64,000 bases of DNA from Streptomyces sp. NBC_00377 (GCF_036075115.1 NZ_CP107958.1:2852001-2916000), one strand, 5' to 3'; positions 52,801-61,216 are shown, numbered from the stretch's first letter. Notes: generated by a model from the sequence alone, not told the origin. Numbers and translations: made by a program.

Positions 52801-53222
52801 CGACTCCTTCCGCCTCTCACGCGCTGACCGACGCAGGTCTTCCCCGTCGCGGATCCGGCGCCAACGGCGCGCGGCCCGCGAAGCAGGAAGCGGCGTCCTC
52901 CCCCGCGGAGAACAAGGGCGGCGGCGACATCTGGCGCTCGGCGAACGACGAGCGCTGGCAGCAGGCCTCCGCTCTGAAGAAGCCCAAGGCGGGCGGGGTC
53001 ACCTCCTCCGGTCTGCCGCGGCGGGTGCCCAAGGCCAATCTGATCGAGGGCGCCGCCGAGAGCACCCCCCAGGGAGGCCCTCAGGTCTCCCGCGCCCCGG
53101 AGGACGTCCGAGGCAGGCTGAGCAACCTGCGCAAGGGCGTCCAGCGCGGACGCAGCGCAGGCAGCAGTGAAACGAACGGCCAGGGCTTCGGTCCTGACAG
53201 CACCTACAACCAGGAGCGTTAG
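49869..53222 (+). CDS. cvnA: CvnA-type sensor histidine kinase-like protein (conservon 2)
   Basis: A 1117-residue paralogue of the first CvnA. TM1 is at about 55-73, the sensory NIT-like domain about 75-370, TM2 about 376-400, then HAMP, the DHp-like LDHLATRMRRNGENLLV, ELLENA (about 592) and MGLFVVG (about 656). The disordered tail from about 695 contains a 12-residue repeat (NGGRPQGESFSA) and ends with the same conserved terminal motif as conservon 1. The sensory domains differ strongly between the two CvnA proteins, so they should sense different signals while sharing similar output. GTG 49869. Confidence 0.9.
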   Translation: MRRSKQSPEPAARGNFTPPPRGAAPAPVPGSEPAAAPAKSGGRLSPRNWRVPTRLNAILLIPVVVGLVMGGFQVKNSIDTWQEARDAEKVAKIVAAAGEYAEALLNERDVTAQPLLQDKKDDPVVKTARAATDAKATAFHDEVVGMPDKEGLQRRLKLVEEAEPTLTKIRAAAYTKALDPVKTEEGYVAVEHLLMEFSNELGLGTGNITAYGRTVYAVALAKGAESLQRAIGMHLLVRPSPDETVYRQQLTAFTSYAYLEGVAQQEYVSGGTVDDAARLVQVMKEKTAEGTKQAADAQAKAEAAGQEFIPPPAMDKMIQAIGSGRDPAQLAKQGITAQAWMSAATLKFEGYSQVESELIDRAVTDAGQIASDAQRDAIINGAIVIIALLAAFIVASLMARQMSQAMRQLRNAAFGIAEQRLPMLVDQLSRTDPGRVDTRVQPIPINTRDEIGEVARAFDQVHREAVRLAAEQALLRGNINAIFTNLSRRNQSLIEGQLTLITDLENNEADPDQLENLFRLDHLATRMRRNGENLLVLAGEEPGRRWDQPVPLVDVLRAASSEVEQYERIELSGVPEAEIHGRAVTDLVHLLAELLENATTFSSPQTKVRVTATRLPDGRVMIEIHDKGIGLTAEDFADINHKLANPPTVDAAISQRMGLFVVGRLSDRHGIRVQLRPSGEQAGTTSLVMLPDAITHGGGGEQQQPERDEFTVSQIIPEQNYGAGEDFNNGLPMRTAAELGFDDSQYEVPDDIRDLDPVGRSLMREERRAALESQSGQPGQPGQQQPAEASAFGEGFDAPQHQQPYDAGQNGYDPAQQGAVGGYDSGATGYAEQPAAYDQQTAYGEQQRPAYDDQYFQSNGGRPQGESFSANGGRPQGESFSANGGLPQNEGFSSNGGYPDPAYAEPVQEDRTAAPANGSEGFQPYQEQQSYQDDWPQQNSHTNGYRNGYPDQYAPEAESAQAADAAEQNRVGFDRPGPTPSASHALTDAGLPRRGSGANGARPAKQEAASSPAENKGGGDIWRSANDERWQQASALKKPKAGGVTSSGLPRRVPKANLIEGAAESTPQGGPQVSRAPEDVRGRLSNLRKGVQRGRSAGSSETNGQGFGPDSTYNQER
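52441..52548 (+). repeat. 36-bp tandem repeat in cvnA2 tail
   Basis: Three in-frame 36-bp units beginning CGAACGGCGG at 52441, 52477 and 52513, with a partial fourth at 52549. The first two differ at two bases; the third has diverged. They encode NGGRPQGESFSA units in a disordered region. Confidence 0.9.
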
Positions 53223-53223
53223 T

Positions 53224-53646
53224 GTGAGCCCGATGAGCCAGGCGGCACAGAACCTGAACTGGGTGATCACCAACTTCGTGGACAACACCCCGGGGGTGTC
53301 CCACACGGTGGTGGTCTCCGCCGACGGACTCCTTCTGGCGATGTCCGAAGGCTTCCCCCGTGACCGGGCCGACCAGCTCGCGGCCGTCGCCTCCGGTCTG
53401 ACGTCCCTGACGGCGGGCGCCTCCCGGATCTTCGAGGGCGGCAGCGTGAATCAGACGGTTGTGGAGATGGAGCGGGGATTCCTCTTCCTCATGTCCATCT
53501 CCGACGGTTCGTCGCTCGCGGTTCTCGCTCATCCGGAGGCGGACATCGGTCTCATTGGGTACGAGATGGCGCTTCTGGTGGACCGGGCCGGTTCGGTCCT
53601 GACCCCCGATCTCCGTGCGGAGCTCCAAGGAAGCCTTCTCAACTAA
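53224..53646 (+). CDS. cvnB: CvnB roadblock/LC7 protein (conservon 2)
   Basis: A 140-residue roadblock protein nearly identical to CvnB of conservon 1 (VITNF for LITNF, GGSVNQT for GGSVAQT, EADIGLIGYEMALL for ECDIGLVGYEMTLL). GTG 53224 follows the cvnA2 stop and AGGAG is seven bases upstream. The near identity raises the chance of cross-talk between the two systems. Confidence 0.93.
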   Translation: MSPMSQAAQNLNWVITNFVDNTPGVSHTVVVSADGLLLAMSEGFPRDRADQLAAVASGLTSLTAGASRIFEGGSVNQTVVEMERGFLFLMSISDGSSLAVLAHPEADIGLIGYEMALLVDRAGSVLTPDLRAELQGSLLN

Positions 53647-53742
53647 CAGACGGACGGTGCGTTTTGGCGTCCCGAGGCCGTAGGGTTTCGGGACGCGGTT
53701 TCCACGTGACGGGTGCCAGGCGCAGTCGGAGGAGGAGAGAGA

Positions 53743-54330
53743 GTGGCAACACCCCCAGGCGGTTCGAATTCGGGTAACTGGTCGTACGGCCCTGCCCAGG
53801 GCCACGGCGACGGTTCCCAGAACCCGAACCGTTACAACTTCCCCTCCGCGCCCAGCCAGCAGCGGCCGTACACGCCCCAGGGTCCGCAGGGCCCCGGGCC
53901 GTCGCCGTACGACCAGCCTTCGGCCCCGCGCATCCAGCCCGTGCAGCCGCATCGCCGCACCCCGGAGCCGGCGCCCGCCGGGGCTTCGAACAACCCGCTG
54001 GTGCGTCCGTACGCCATGACCGGTGGCCGGACCCGCCCGCGTTACCAGCTCGCCATCGAGGCGCTGGTGCACACCACTGCGCAGCCGCACCAGATGCAGG
54101 GCCAGCTGCCCGAGCATCAGCGGATCTGCAACCTCTGCCGAGAGATCAAGTCGGTCGCCGAGATCTCGGCACTGCTGACCATCCCTCTCGGCGTGGCCAG
54201 GATCCTCGTCGCCGACTTGGCGGAGGCGGGACTGGTCGCGATCCATCAGCCCGGCGGCGACGAGAACGCCGGCGGCCAGCCAGACGTGACACTGCTCGAA
54301 AGGGTGCTCAGTGGACTTCGCAAGCTCTAG
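53743..54330 (+). CDS. cvnC: CvnC DUF742 protein with extended N-terminus (conservon 2)
   Basis: A 195-residue DUF742 protein. The first 80 residues are a Pro/Gln/Gly-rich disordered extension (GPQGPGPSPYDQP), absent in the 132-residue copy of conservon 1. The conserved core VRPYAMTGGRTRPRYQLAIEAL and the C-terminus LLERVLSGLRKL are the same. GTG 53743 has a strong GGAGGAGGAGA upstream. Overlaps cvnD by 20 bp. Confidence 0.93.
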   Translation: MATPPGGSNSGNWSYGPAQGHGDGSQNPNRYNFPSAPSQQRPYTPQGPQGPGPSPYDQPSAPRIQPVQPHRRTPEPAPAGASNNPLVRPYAMTGGRTRPRYQLAIEALVHTTAQPHQMQGQLPEHQRICNLCREIKSVAEISALLTIPLGVARILVADLAEAGLVAIHQPGGDENAGGQPDVTLLERVLSGLRKL

Positions 54331-54892
54331 CGGGGGTCCCTCCCGCTCCACCACTTCCGCGAAGATCGTGGTGGCGGGCGGCTTCGGCGTGGGCAAGACC
54401 ACGTTCGTCGGGGCTGTTTCGGAGATCAATCCGCTGCGCACCGAGGCCGTCATGACGTCCGCGTCGGCGGGCATCGACGACCTCACCCACACCGGGGACA
54501 AGACGACCACGACGGTCGCCATGGACTTCGGCCGTATCACCCTGGACCAGGACCTGATCCTGTACCTGTTCGGCACGCCCGGCCAGGACCGCTTCTGGTT
54601 CATGTGGGACGACCTGGTGCGCGGTGCGATCGGCGCGATCGTGCTGGTCGACACCCGCCGTCTCGCCGACTGCTTCCCGGCGGTCGACTACTTCGAGAAC
54701 AGCGGTCTGCCGTTCGTGATCGCTCTCAACGGCTTCGACGGCAACCAGCCGTACAACCCGGACGAGGTGCGCGAGGCGCTCCAGATCGGACCGGACACCC
54801 CGATCATCACGACGGACGCGCGGCACCGTGCGGACGCCAAGTCGGCGCTCATCACCCTGGTGGAGCACGCGCTGATGGCGCGCCTGCGGTAG
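54311..54892 (+). CDS. cvnD: CvnD Ras-like GTPase (conservon 2)
   Basis: A 193-residue GTPase like its paralogue: P-loop GGFGVGKTT, FGTPGQDRFWFMWDD, IALNGFDGNQP. GTG 54311. It differs from conservon 1 CvnD mainly at the two ends, while the middle is the same at DNA level, a sign of gene conversion. Followed by a strong hairpin. Confidence 0.94.
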   Translation: MDFASSSGGPSRSTTSAKIVVAGGFGVGKTTFVGAVSEINPLRTEAVMTSASAGIDDLTHTGDKTTTTVAMDFGRITLDQDLILYLFGTPGQDRFWFMWDDLVRGAIGAIVLVDTRRLADCFPAVDYFENSGLPFVIALNGFDGNQPYNPDEVREALQIGPDTPIITTDARHRADAKSALITLVEHALMARLR

Positions 54893-54910
54893 GCCGAAGG
54901 AGTGACACGC

Positions 54911-54943
54911 GGGCGGCCCCTCCCGGCTCGGGAGGGGCCGCCC
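54911..54943 (+). terminator. Terminator of conservon 2
   Basis: GGGCGGCCCCTCCCG (54911-54925), loop GCT, and exact complement 54929-54943; 15-bp stem followed by ACCTGTTTC, 18 bases after cvnD. Confidence 0.85.
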
Positions 54944-55047
54944 ACCTGTTTCAGGGGTGGCCGTCCGCGGGCTCCGCCGCGGGGGCGGGACCCCGGACGG
55001 CGTCCGTCGGCCTCTCGGGCGGGCCACGCCCTCGACGCACGGACGAC

Positions 55048-55078
55048 GAAGGGCCCCTCTGGTGCAGAGGGGCCCTTC
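55048..55078 (-). terminator. Terminator of accB-accE
   Basis: GAAGGGCCCCTCT (55048-55060) with AGAGGGGCCCTTC (55066-55078), 13 perfect pairs and loop GGTGC, 29 bases past the accE stop on the minus strand. Confidence 0.8.
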
Positions 55079-55106
55079 TCGGTGTTGCTGCGGCCGGGCG
55101 CAGCGC

Positions 55107-55298
55107 CTAGTGCCAGCTGTGCGGGGCGCGGAAGCCGCCCTCGCGCTCCAGGCGGCGCCAGCCGGCCTTGTGGCGGCCTCGGTGGGTTTCGGTCGGGGAC
55201 GACTGGGCGGCAGCGCGGGCCAGGAGCACCGCCGTGATGGCGGCGACTTCCTCGGGCTCGGCGTGGCCCTTCTCGACGCGGATGTCGGGAGCGTTCAT
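55107..55298 (-). CDS. accE: Acyl-CoA carboxylase epsilon subunit
   Basis: A 63-residue epsilon subunit that stimulates the actinobacterial acyl-CoA carboxylase. PDIRVEKGHAEPEEVAAITAVL is the family N-terminus; the C-terminal RREGGF-type block (LEREGGFRAPHSWH) is also typical. It lies 69 bases after the beta-subunit gene, the same order as in S. coelicolor (accB-accE). The biotinylated alpha subunit is not in the window. Confidence 0.93.
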   Translation of the reverse strand: MNAPDIRVEKGHAEPEEVAAITAVLLARAAAQSSPTETHRGRHKAGWRRLEREGGFRAPHSWH

Positions 55299-55367
55299 GG
55301 GTGCAAGTCTCCGTGGATGAGGTTTCCGCAGGGGATCCAGTGGGTTACCCGTGGTGGATCTGCCGGG

Positions 55368-56972
55368 TTACTGCGGGGGGTTGCCGTGCTTGCGGGAGGG
55401 CAGGTCCGCGTGCTTCGACTGGAGCATGGCCAGCGACCTGATGAGGATCTCGCGGGTCTCGGCGGGGTCGATGACGTCGTCGACCAGGCCGCGTTCGGCC
55501 GCGTAGTAGGGGTGCATCAGCTCGGACTTGTACTCCTTGACCATGCGTGCCCGCATGGCCTCGGGGTCCTCGGCCTCTGCGATCTGGCGCCGGAAGATGA
55601 CGTTGGCGGCACCTTCGGCGCCCATCACGGCGATCTCGTTCGTCGGCCAGGCGTAGGTGAGGTCGGCACCGATGGACTGGCTGTCCATGACGATGTACGC
55701 ACCTCCGTAGGCCTTGCGCAGGATCAGCGAGATCCGCGGCACGGTCGCGTTGCAGTAGGCGTAGAGCAGCTTCGCGCCGTGCCGGATGATTCCGCCGTGC
55801 TCCTGGTCGACGCCCGGGAGGAACCCGGGGACGTCGAGGAAAGTGACGATCGGGATGTTAAAAGCGTCACACATCTGGACAAAGCGCGCAGCTTTTTCCG
55901 AAGCCTCGATGTCCAGGACGCCGGCGAGCGCCTGCGGCTGGTTGGCCACGATGCCCACGACCTGGCCGTCGAGCCGGGCCAGGGCGCAGATGATGTTGCG
56001 GGCCCAGCGCTCGTGGACCTCCAGGTACTCGCCGTCGTCGACGATCTCCTCGATCACCTTGGTCATGTCGTACGGACGGTTGCCGTCCGCCGGGACCAGG
56101 TCGAGCAGGACGTCGCCGCGACGGTCGGCCGGGTCGCCGGACTCGGTGCGCGGGGGGTTCTCACGGTTGTTCTGCGGGAGCATCGAGAGGAGGTAGCGCA
56201 CCTCCGCGATGCAGGTCTCCTCGTCGTCGTAGGCGAAGTGACAGACGCCGGAGGTCTCGGCGTGCACATCGGCGCCGCCGAGGCCGTTCTGGGTGATCTC
56301 CTCGCCGGTGACGGCCTTGACCACGTCCGGCCCGGTGATGAACATCTGCGAGGTCTCGCGGACCATGAAGACGAAGTCGGTGAGGGCGGGGCTGTAGGCC
56401 GCGCCGCCCGCACAGGGGCCCAGCATGACCGAGATCTGCGGGATCACCCCGCTCGCCCGGGTGTTGCGCTGGAAGATGCCGCCGTAGCCGGCGAGGGCGG
56501 AGACGCCCTCCTGGATACGGGCGCCCGCGCCGTCGTTGAGCGACACCAGCGGGGCGCCGGCCGCGATGGCCATGTCCATGATCTTGTGGATCTTGGTGGC
56601 GTGGGCCTCGCCCAGCGCGCCGCCGAAGATCCGGAAGTCGTGCGCGTACACGAAGACCGTACGGCCCTCCACCGTGCCCCAGCCGGTGATCACACCGTCG
56701 GTGAACGGCTTCTTGGCCTCCAGGCCGAAGCCGGTCGCCCGGTGCCGGCGCAGCTGCTCGACCTCCTGGAAGGATCCCGGGTCGAGGAGCAGCTCGATCC
56801 GCTCCCGGGCGGTCAGCTTGCCCTTGGCGTGCTGCGCCTGGGTCGCCTTCTCGCTCGGGCCGGCCAGCGCCTGGGCACGGATCTGGTGCAGCTCGGCCAC
56901 GCGGCCCCGCGCGTCCGTGGGCTCCGCAGGCTCCGTGGTCGGCTCGCCGGTCGTCTCTTCCAAAACGGTCAT
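55368..56972 (-). CDS. accB: Acyl-CoA carboxylase beta subunit (carboxyltransferase)
   Basis: A 534-residue carboxyltransferase that carboxylates acetyl- and propionyl-CoA to malonyl- and methylmalonyl-CoA. LNDGAGARIQEGVSALAGYG and MLGPCAGGAAYSPAL form the first crotonase-like oxyanion hole; VTFLDVPGFLPGVDQEHGGI and RKAYGGAYIVM the second. At the position where PccB has a specificity Asp (numbered 422 in that protein) this one has Ile (GAYIVM), as in the AccB type that also accepts acetyl-CoA. Pairs with accE downstream. This is not the biotin carrier protein of E. coli nomenclature. Confidence 0.94.
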   Translation of the reverse strand: MTVLEETTGEPTTEPAEPTDARGRVAELHQIRAQALAGPSEKATQAQHAKGKLTARERIELLLDPGSFQEVEQLRRHRATGFGLEAKKPFTDGVITGWGTVEGRTVFVYAHDFRIFGGALGEAHATKIHKIMDMAIAAGAPLVSLNDGAGARIQEGVSALAGYGGIFQRNTRASGVIPQISVMLGPCAGGAAYSPALTDFVFMVRETSQMFITGPDVVKAVTGEEITQNGLGGADVHAETSGVCHFAYDDEETCIAEVRYLLSMLPQNNRENPPRTESGDPADRRGDVLLDLVPADGNRPYDMTKVIEEIVDDGEYLEVHERWARNIICALARLDGQVVGIVANQPQALAGVLDIEASEKAARFVQMCDAFNIPIVTFLDVPGFLPGVDQEHGGIIRHGAKLLYAYCNATVPRISLILRKAYGGAYIVMDSQSIGADLTYAWPTNEIAVMGAEGAANVIFRRQIAEAEDPEAMRARMVKEYKSELMHPYYAAERGLVDDVIDPAETREILIRSLAMLQSKHADLPSRKHGNPPQ

Positions 56973-57327
56973 GTAGCGACCTTACGAAGCCCACCAAGGA
57001 AAGAGGGACGTCGACTCCGTACAGTCTCCGGCGCGTTTTCCTGGTAGCCCTGAACAGAACGGTTCGGGCATGCAGCCGTTCCGACTGCTCAGAGGCCCTG
57101 GGGCTTGTAGGGGTCGCACAAACGGCAGGGCTGAGACCCGGCTCACATTCCGGGCCGGCACATGCCCCACGGGGGTGAAACGGAGAGCCCGGACGGCGGC
57201 CCCGCCCCAGGATCACCCTGCGGCCCGGCGAGACAACCGAAGATGTTGAACATTGAACGGAATAGGTCTACTGTCATCCTCGTTGAAGATTAAACATCAT
57301 CGATCTCCCGTCCCCAAGGAGCACACC
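56973..57327. other. Divergent spacer accB/YceI
   Basis: 355 bases without a gene. The left part is GC-rich and should hold the accB promoter; the right end (57240-57300) is A/T-richer and holds the YceI promoter and repeats listed separately. Confidence 0.6.
57245..57297 (+). promoter_or_regulatory. YceI promoter with two direct repeats
   Basis: TTGAAC (57246-57251) and TACTGT (57269-57274) are 17 bases apart. GTTGAACATTGAAC (57245-57258) covers the -35 box and GTTGAAGATTAAAC (57282-57295) falls at the expected transcription start, matching in 12 of 14 positions. Two such sites flanking -10 suggest a MarR- or similar repressor. Confidence 0.6.
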
Positions 57328-57939
57328 ATGAGCATCTTCGGCCGCAAGAGCACCGACGAGACCGCCACCGTCGCCGCCGACGCCCCCGTCAGCCCCGAGC
57401 TCGCCGCCCTGACCGGCGACTACACGATCGACCCCTCGCACTCGACGTTCGGCTTCGTCGCGCGCCACGCCATGGTCACCAACGTCAAGGGCAAGTTCAA
57501 CGACTTCACCGGCTCGCTGCACCTGGACGGCACCGACCCGTCGAAGTCCAGCGCCTCGATCGACGTCACCATGGACAGCATCGACACCGGGTCCGCCGAC
57601 CGTGACGGCCACCTGAAGACCGCCGACTTCTTCAAGACGGACGAGTTCCCGACGATGACCTTCCGCTCCACCTCGGTGCAGGCGCTCGGCGGCGACGACT
57701 ACCGGATCACCGGCGATCTGACCATCCTCGGCGTCACCAAGCCGCTCACCATCGACCTGGAGTTCAACGGCGCGGCCAAGGACCCGTTCGGCAACGAGCG
57801 CGTGGGCTTCGAGGGCAAGGCGGAGATCCTGCGCTCGGCGTGGGGCCTGACCTGGAACGCGGCGCTGGAGACGGGCGGCGTCCTGGTTTCCGACAAGATC
57901 AAGCTGAACTTCGACATCTCGGCGATCAAGAACGCGTAA
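57328..57939 (+). CDS. YceI-family lipocalin-like protein
   Basis: A 203-residue YceI protein, a lipocalin-like barrel that binds long isoprenoid-like lipids. LTGDYTIDPSHSTFGFVARHAMVTNVKG is the typical start and AEILRSAWGLTWN with the VSDKIKLNFDISA end is also typical. No signal peptide, so probably cytoplasmic; it has a 30-residue charged N-terminal extension. AAGGAG precedes ATG 57328. Has its own promoter and terminator. Confidence 0.9.
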   Translation: MSIFGRKSTDETATVAADAPVSPELAALTGDYTIDPSHSTFGFVARHAMVTNVKGKFNDFTGSLHLDGTDPSKSSASIDVTMDSIDTGSADRDGHLKTADFFKTDEFPTMTFRSTSVQALGGDDYRITGDLTILGVTKPLTIDLEFNGAAKDPFGNERVGFEGKAEILRSAWGLTWNAALETGGVLVSDKIKLNFDISAIKNA

Positions 57940-57971
57940 GCGCTCGGCTTCATAGGGCTGAAAGCATCCAA

Positions 57972-58004
57972 AAGGGGTCGGAAGCGGAGAGCTCCCGGCC
58001 CCTT
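57972..58004 (+). terminator. YceI gene terminator
   Basis: AAGGGGTCGG (57972-57981) with CCGGCCCCTT (57995-58004), one G-U pair, 13-base loop, 32 bases past the stop. Confidence 0.75.
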
Positions 58005-58032
58005 GGTGTGTTCCGTGTCACAGTCGCGAGAC

Positions 58033-58671
58033 ATGAGCACCAGGACCGGACCCCAGCACTACCCCGGCTCGAACCGCGACCACTGGTACCAGGACGACTT
58101 CGGCGGGGACCGCATGGAGGTCAACGCCGTCGTCCTGCACACCACCGAAGGGCGCTCGCTGCCCGACTACCAGGGCGGCTCCGCCGCGCCCAACCTGACG
58201 GCGGTGCCCGACTTCGCCGCCCGGAAGCTGAAGTGGTACCAGCACTTCGAGATCGACGTCTCCTCGCGCGCACTGGTGAACAAGCGCGGCGGGGTCGAGA
58301 CCAACACGCTGAACGTCTGCCAGGTGGAGCTCGTCGGGACCTGCGCGCCCGACATCCACGCCAAGTGGCAGGCCCGCGACCAGGCCCACGTCTACTGGCC
58401 GAAGGCTCCGGAGTGGGCGCTGCGCGCCGTTGCCGAGTACCTGGCCTGGATGCACATCCACCACCATGTCCCCCTTCGCGGACCGGCCCTGTGGCCCGCC
58501 TACCCGAAGTCCGCGGGGAACGGGGGCGGCCAGCGGATGGGCGCCGAGCGGTGGAACGCGTTCAAGGGGATCTGCGGCCACATGCACGTGCCGGAGAACA
58601 CGCACGGCGATCCCGGGGCGATCGACTTCGAGGCACTGCTGGGCTTCGCCAAGGCGGCGGCCCAGGACTGA
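58033..58671 (+). CDS. N-acetylmuramoyl-L-alanine amidase-like protein
   Basis: A 212-residue protein of the amidase_2/PGRP fold. VNAVVLHTTEGRSLPDY supplies the first zinc His, NTLNVCQVELVG the middle strand, and ICGHMHVPENTHGDPGAIDF the second His pair and the late Asp. There is no signal peptide, so it may act inside, be released by lysis, or be phage-derived. ATG 58033 (MSTRTGPQHYPGS) is preferred over the ten-codon longer frame. Stands alone between the YceI gene and the trypsin. Confidence 0.75.
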   Translation: MSTRTGPQHYPGSNRDHWYQDDFGGDRMEVNAVVLHTTEGRSLPDYQGGSAAPNLTAVPDFAARKLKWYQHFEIDVSSRALVNKRGGVETNTLNVCQVELVGTCAPDIHAKWQARDQAHVYWPKAPEWALRAVAEYLAWMHIHHHVPLRGPALWPAYPKSAGNGGGQRMGAERWNAFKGICGHMHVPENTHGDPGAIDFEALLGFAKAAAQD

Positions 58672-58905
58672 CCCGGCCCATGCGGTGAACCGGCGGCCGG
58701 CTTCCGGCGGGGGAAGCGGGGCCACCGGTTCACTGTGCGGCGCGGCCGCCGAACAGGCGGCGGATGGGCCCGCCGCCGACCGGGCGCGGATGGCTGAATC
58801 GGCCCCCTTGTGCGGGGGCTCGCGGGGTTCCCATAATCCAGCAACAGATTTGACCTGACCATGCCAGCGCATGGACATCTCTTTGCGGTGCGTACGTCAT
58901 GTTGA

Positions 58906-59733
<828 letters not shown>

Positions 59734-59774
59734 CGCACACCGCCACGCCGCACGACCTCCCGTCGTACGACGTC

Positions 59775-59808
59775 CTCGGGCCCGGCGCCGTCGCGCGCCG
59801 GGCCCGAG
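59775..59808. terminator. Bidirectional terminator
   Basis: CTCGGGCCCGGCGC (59775-59788), loop CGTCGC, exact complement 59795-59808; 14-bp stem between the convergent trypsin and TPM genes. A 12-bp palindrome CGTCGTACGACG lies just left (59761-59772). Confidence 0.85.
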
Positions 59809-59845
59809 ACCTGTGGCGGCCCCGGTGCCGCCACCGGGACGGGCT

Positions 59846-61216
59846 CTAGAAGCCTCCGCCGAAGTCACCGCCGCCGCCCCCGCCGAAGTCCCCTCCCCCG
59901 CCGCCCCCGAAGCCGCCGCCGAAGTCGCCGGGGTCGAAGTCCGCACCGGAGACGTCGCCGCCCTCGTAGCCCCCGCCGAAGTCGCCGTAGCCGGTGCCGT
60001 AGTCGGAGGCGTAGGACGGGGCGGCCATGATGCCGCCGAGCATCGTGCCGACGAGGAGGCCGGGCAGGATGCCGCCGCCGAAGTAGCCGCCCGCCCAGGG
60101 ACCGTAGGCCGGACCGGCCTCCCAGTACGGGCGGCGGCCGTAGTCGCTGTCGACCTCGCGGATCACGGGGTCGCGCCCGTCGGCCAGGCGCGTCGCGTCC
60201 GCCGCGCAGACCGGGACCTCGCGGGTGGCCCCGCCGGGTGGCGTCCAGGTCGCGTCGGTGACCGACGGGCCGTGGCGGGGGTCGAAGAAGCACGGCGGAC
60301 GGCGCTCGGGCAACGGCCGTCCGGTGCGGCGGGCGCCCAGCCGGGCGAGGGAGAAGCGGCCGTCCTCGAGAGCCTCGGTGACGGCGCGGACGTCCTCGGG
60401 CTTCGCAGCAGCAGCCATGAACGACTTCGCCTGCTCGTAGGCGTCCAGGGAGCGTTCGTAGTCGGCGCGCATGGCGTCGTCGGCGCCCGGTTCGGACGGG
60501 TGGAAGTCGAGGCGGTCGAGTTCCTCCCCGAAGGCCGTGATGTCCTCGTCCACGACGACCCGCAGCCGGTCGAGGGCGGCCCGCTGCTCCTCCGCCCGCC
60601 GCCGGCGGCTCCGTCGCACCAGGGTGTACGCGCCCGCGCCGCCGGCGACCAGCACCACACCCGCCGTGATCAGCGCGCTGGACGAGATTCCGTCGTCGCC
60701 TTTCGAGGAGTTCCAGCTCCCGGGGGCCGAGCCGCCCATGTTGGCCAGGGCGCGGTTCGTGAAGTCGGTCAGCTGGGTGTTGGTGTCACTCTCACCCCGG
60801 ACACTGGCGACCAGGTTGCGGACGGCTGTGCGGGACAGGACGGAGGAGTCGGCGCGGGCGTCGAAGCGGTCACCGAGGCGGATCGCGTAGAGGCCGGTGA
60901 CGCCGGTGGCGGTGCGCAGGTCCGTGAAGAGGTCCGCCGTGGGGTAGCCGGCCGGCAGCACGGCGACGAACAGGGGCTTGCCGGCGTTCTCGATCTGCCG
61001 CTGGAGCGCGTGCGCCTGCGCCGGGGAGAGCTGGCCGGACGCCTCCGGGTCGACGTACACGGGGCTCTCGCGCAGGGACGAGGCGATCGCCGAGACGCTC
61101 GTGTCCGCACTCGCGCGCGGGGCGCCCGCCGTCAGGACCGCCAGAGCGGTCAGGACGACGAGCGCCAGTGCGATCAGCGGTCCGGCACAGCTGCGGGCCG
61201 ATAGAGCGACCTTCAT
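59846..61216 (-). CDS. TPM-domain-like membrane protein with Gly-rich tail
   Basis: A 456-residue exported protein. A signal-anchor (LIALALVVLTALAVLTAG, 14-32), an extracytoplasmic TPM-like domain (about 40-165; SSLRESPVYVDPEASGQLSP), a second membrane span (about 177-198; ALITAGVVLVAGGAGAYTLV), an Arg-rich stop and a helical cytoplasmic part with CFFDPRHGPSV and VPVCAADATR follow. The last 90 residues are Gly/Asp/Phe repeats (GGGGGGDFGGG). Related proteins have guessed roles in membrane repair; no function is shown here. Confidence 0.8.
   Translation of the reverse strand: MKVALSARSCAGPLIALALVVLTALAVLTAGAPRASADTSVSAIASSLRESPVYVDPEASGQLSPAQAHALQRQIENAGKPLFVAVLPAGYPTADLFTDLRTATGVTGLYAIRLGDRFDARADSSVLSRTAVRNLVASVRGESDTNTQLTDFTNRALANMGGSAPGSWNSSKGDDGISSSALITAGVVLVAGGAGAYTLVRRSRRRRAEEQRAALDRLRVVVDEDITAFGEELDRLDFHPSEPGADDAMRADYERSLDAYEQAKSFMAAAAKPEDVRAVTEALEDGRFSLARLGARRTGRPLPERRPPCFFDPRHGPSVTDATWTPPGGATREVPVCAADATRLADGRDPVIREVDSDYGRRPYWEAGPAYGPWAGGYFGGGILPGLLVGTMLGGIMAAPSYASDYGTGYGDFGGGYEGGDVSGADFDPGDFGGGFGGGGGGDFGGGGGGDFGGGF

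Noticed and set aside
49689..53306. 1205-codon minus-strand open frame opposite cvnA2
   Set aside because: Same shadow effect; starts inside cvnB2 and runs through a terminator.
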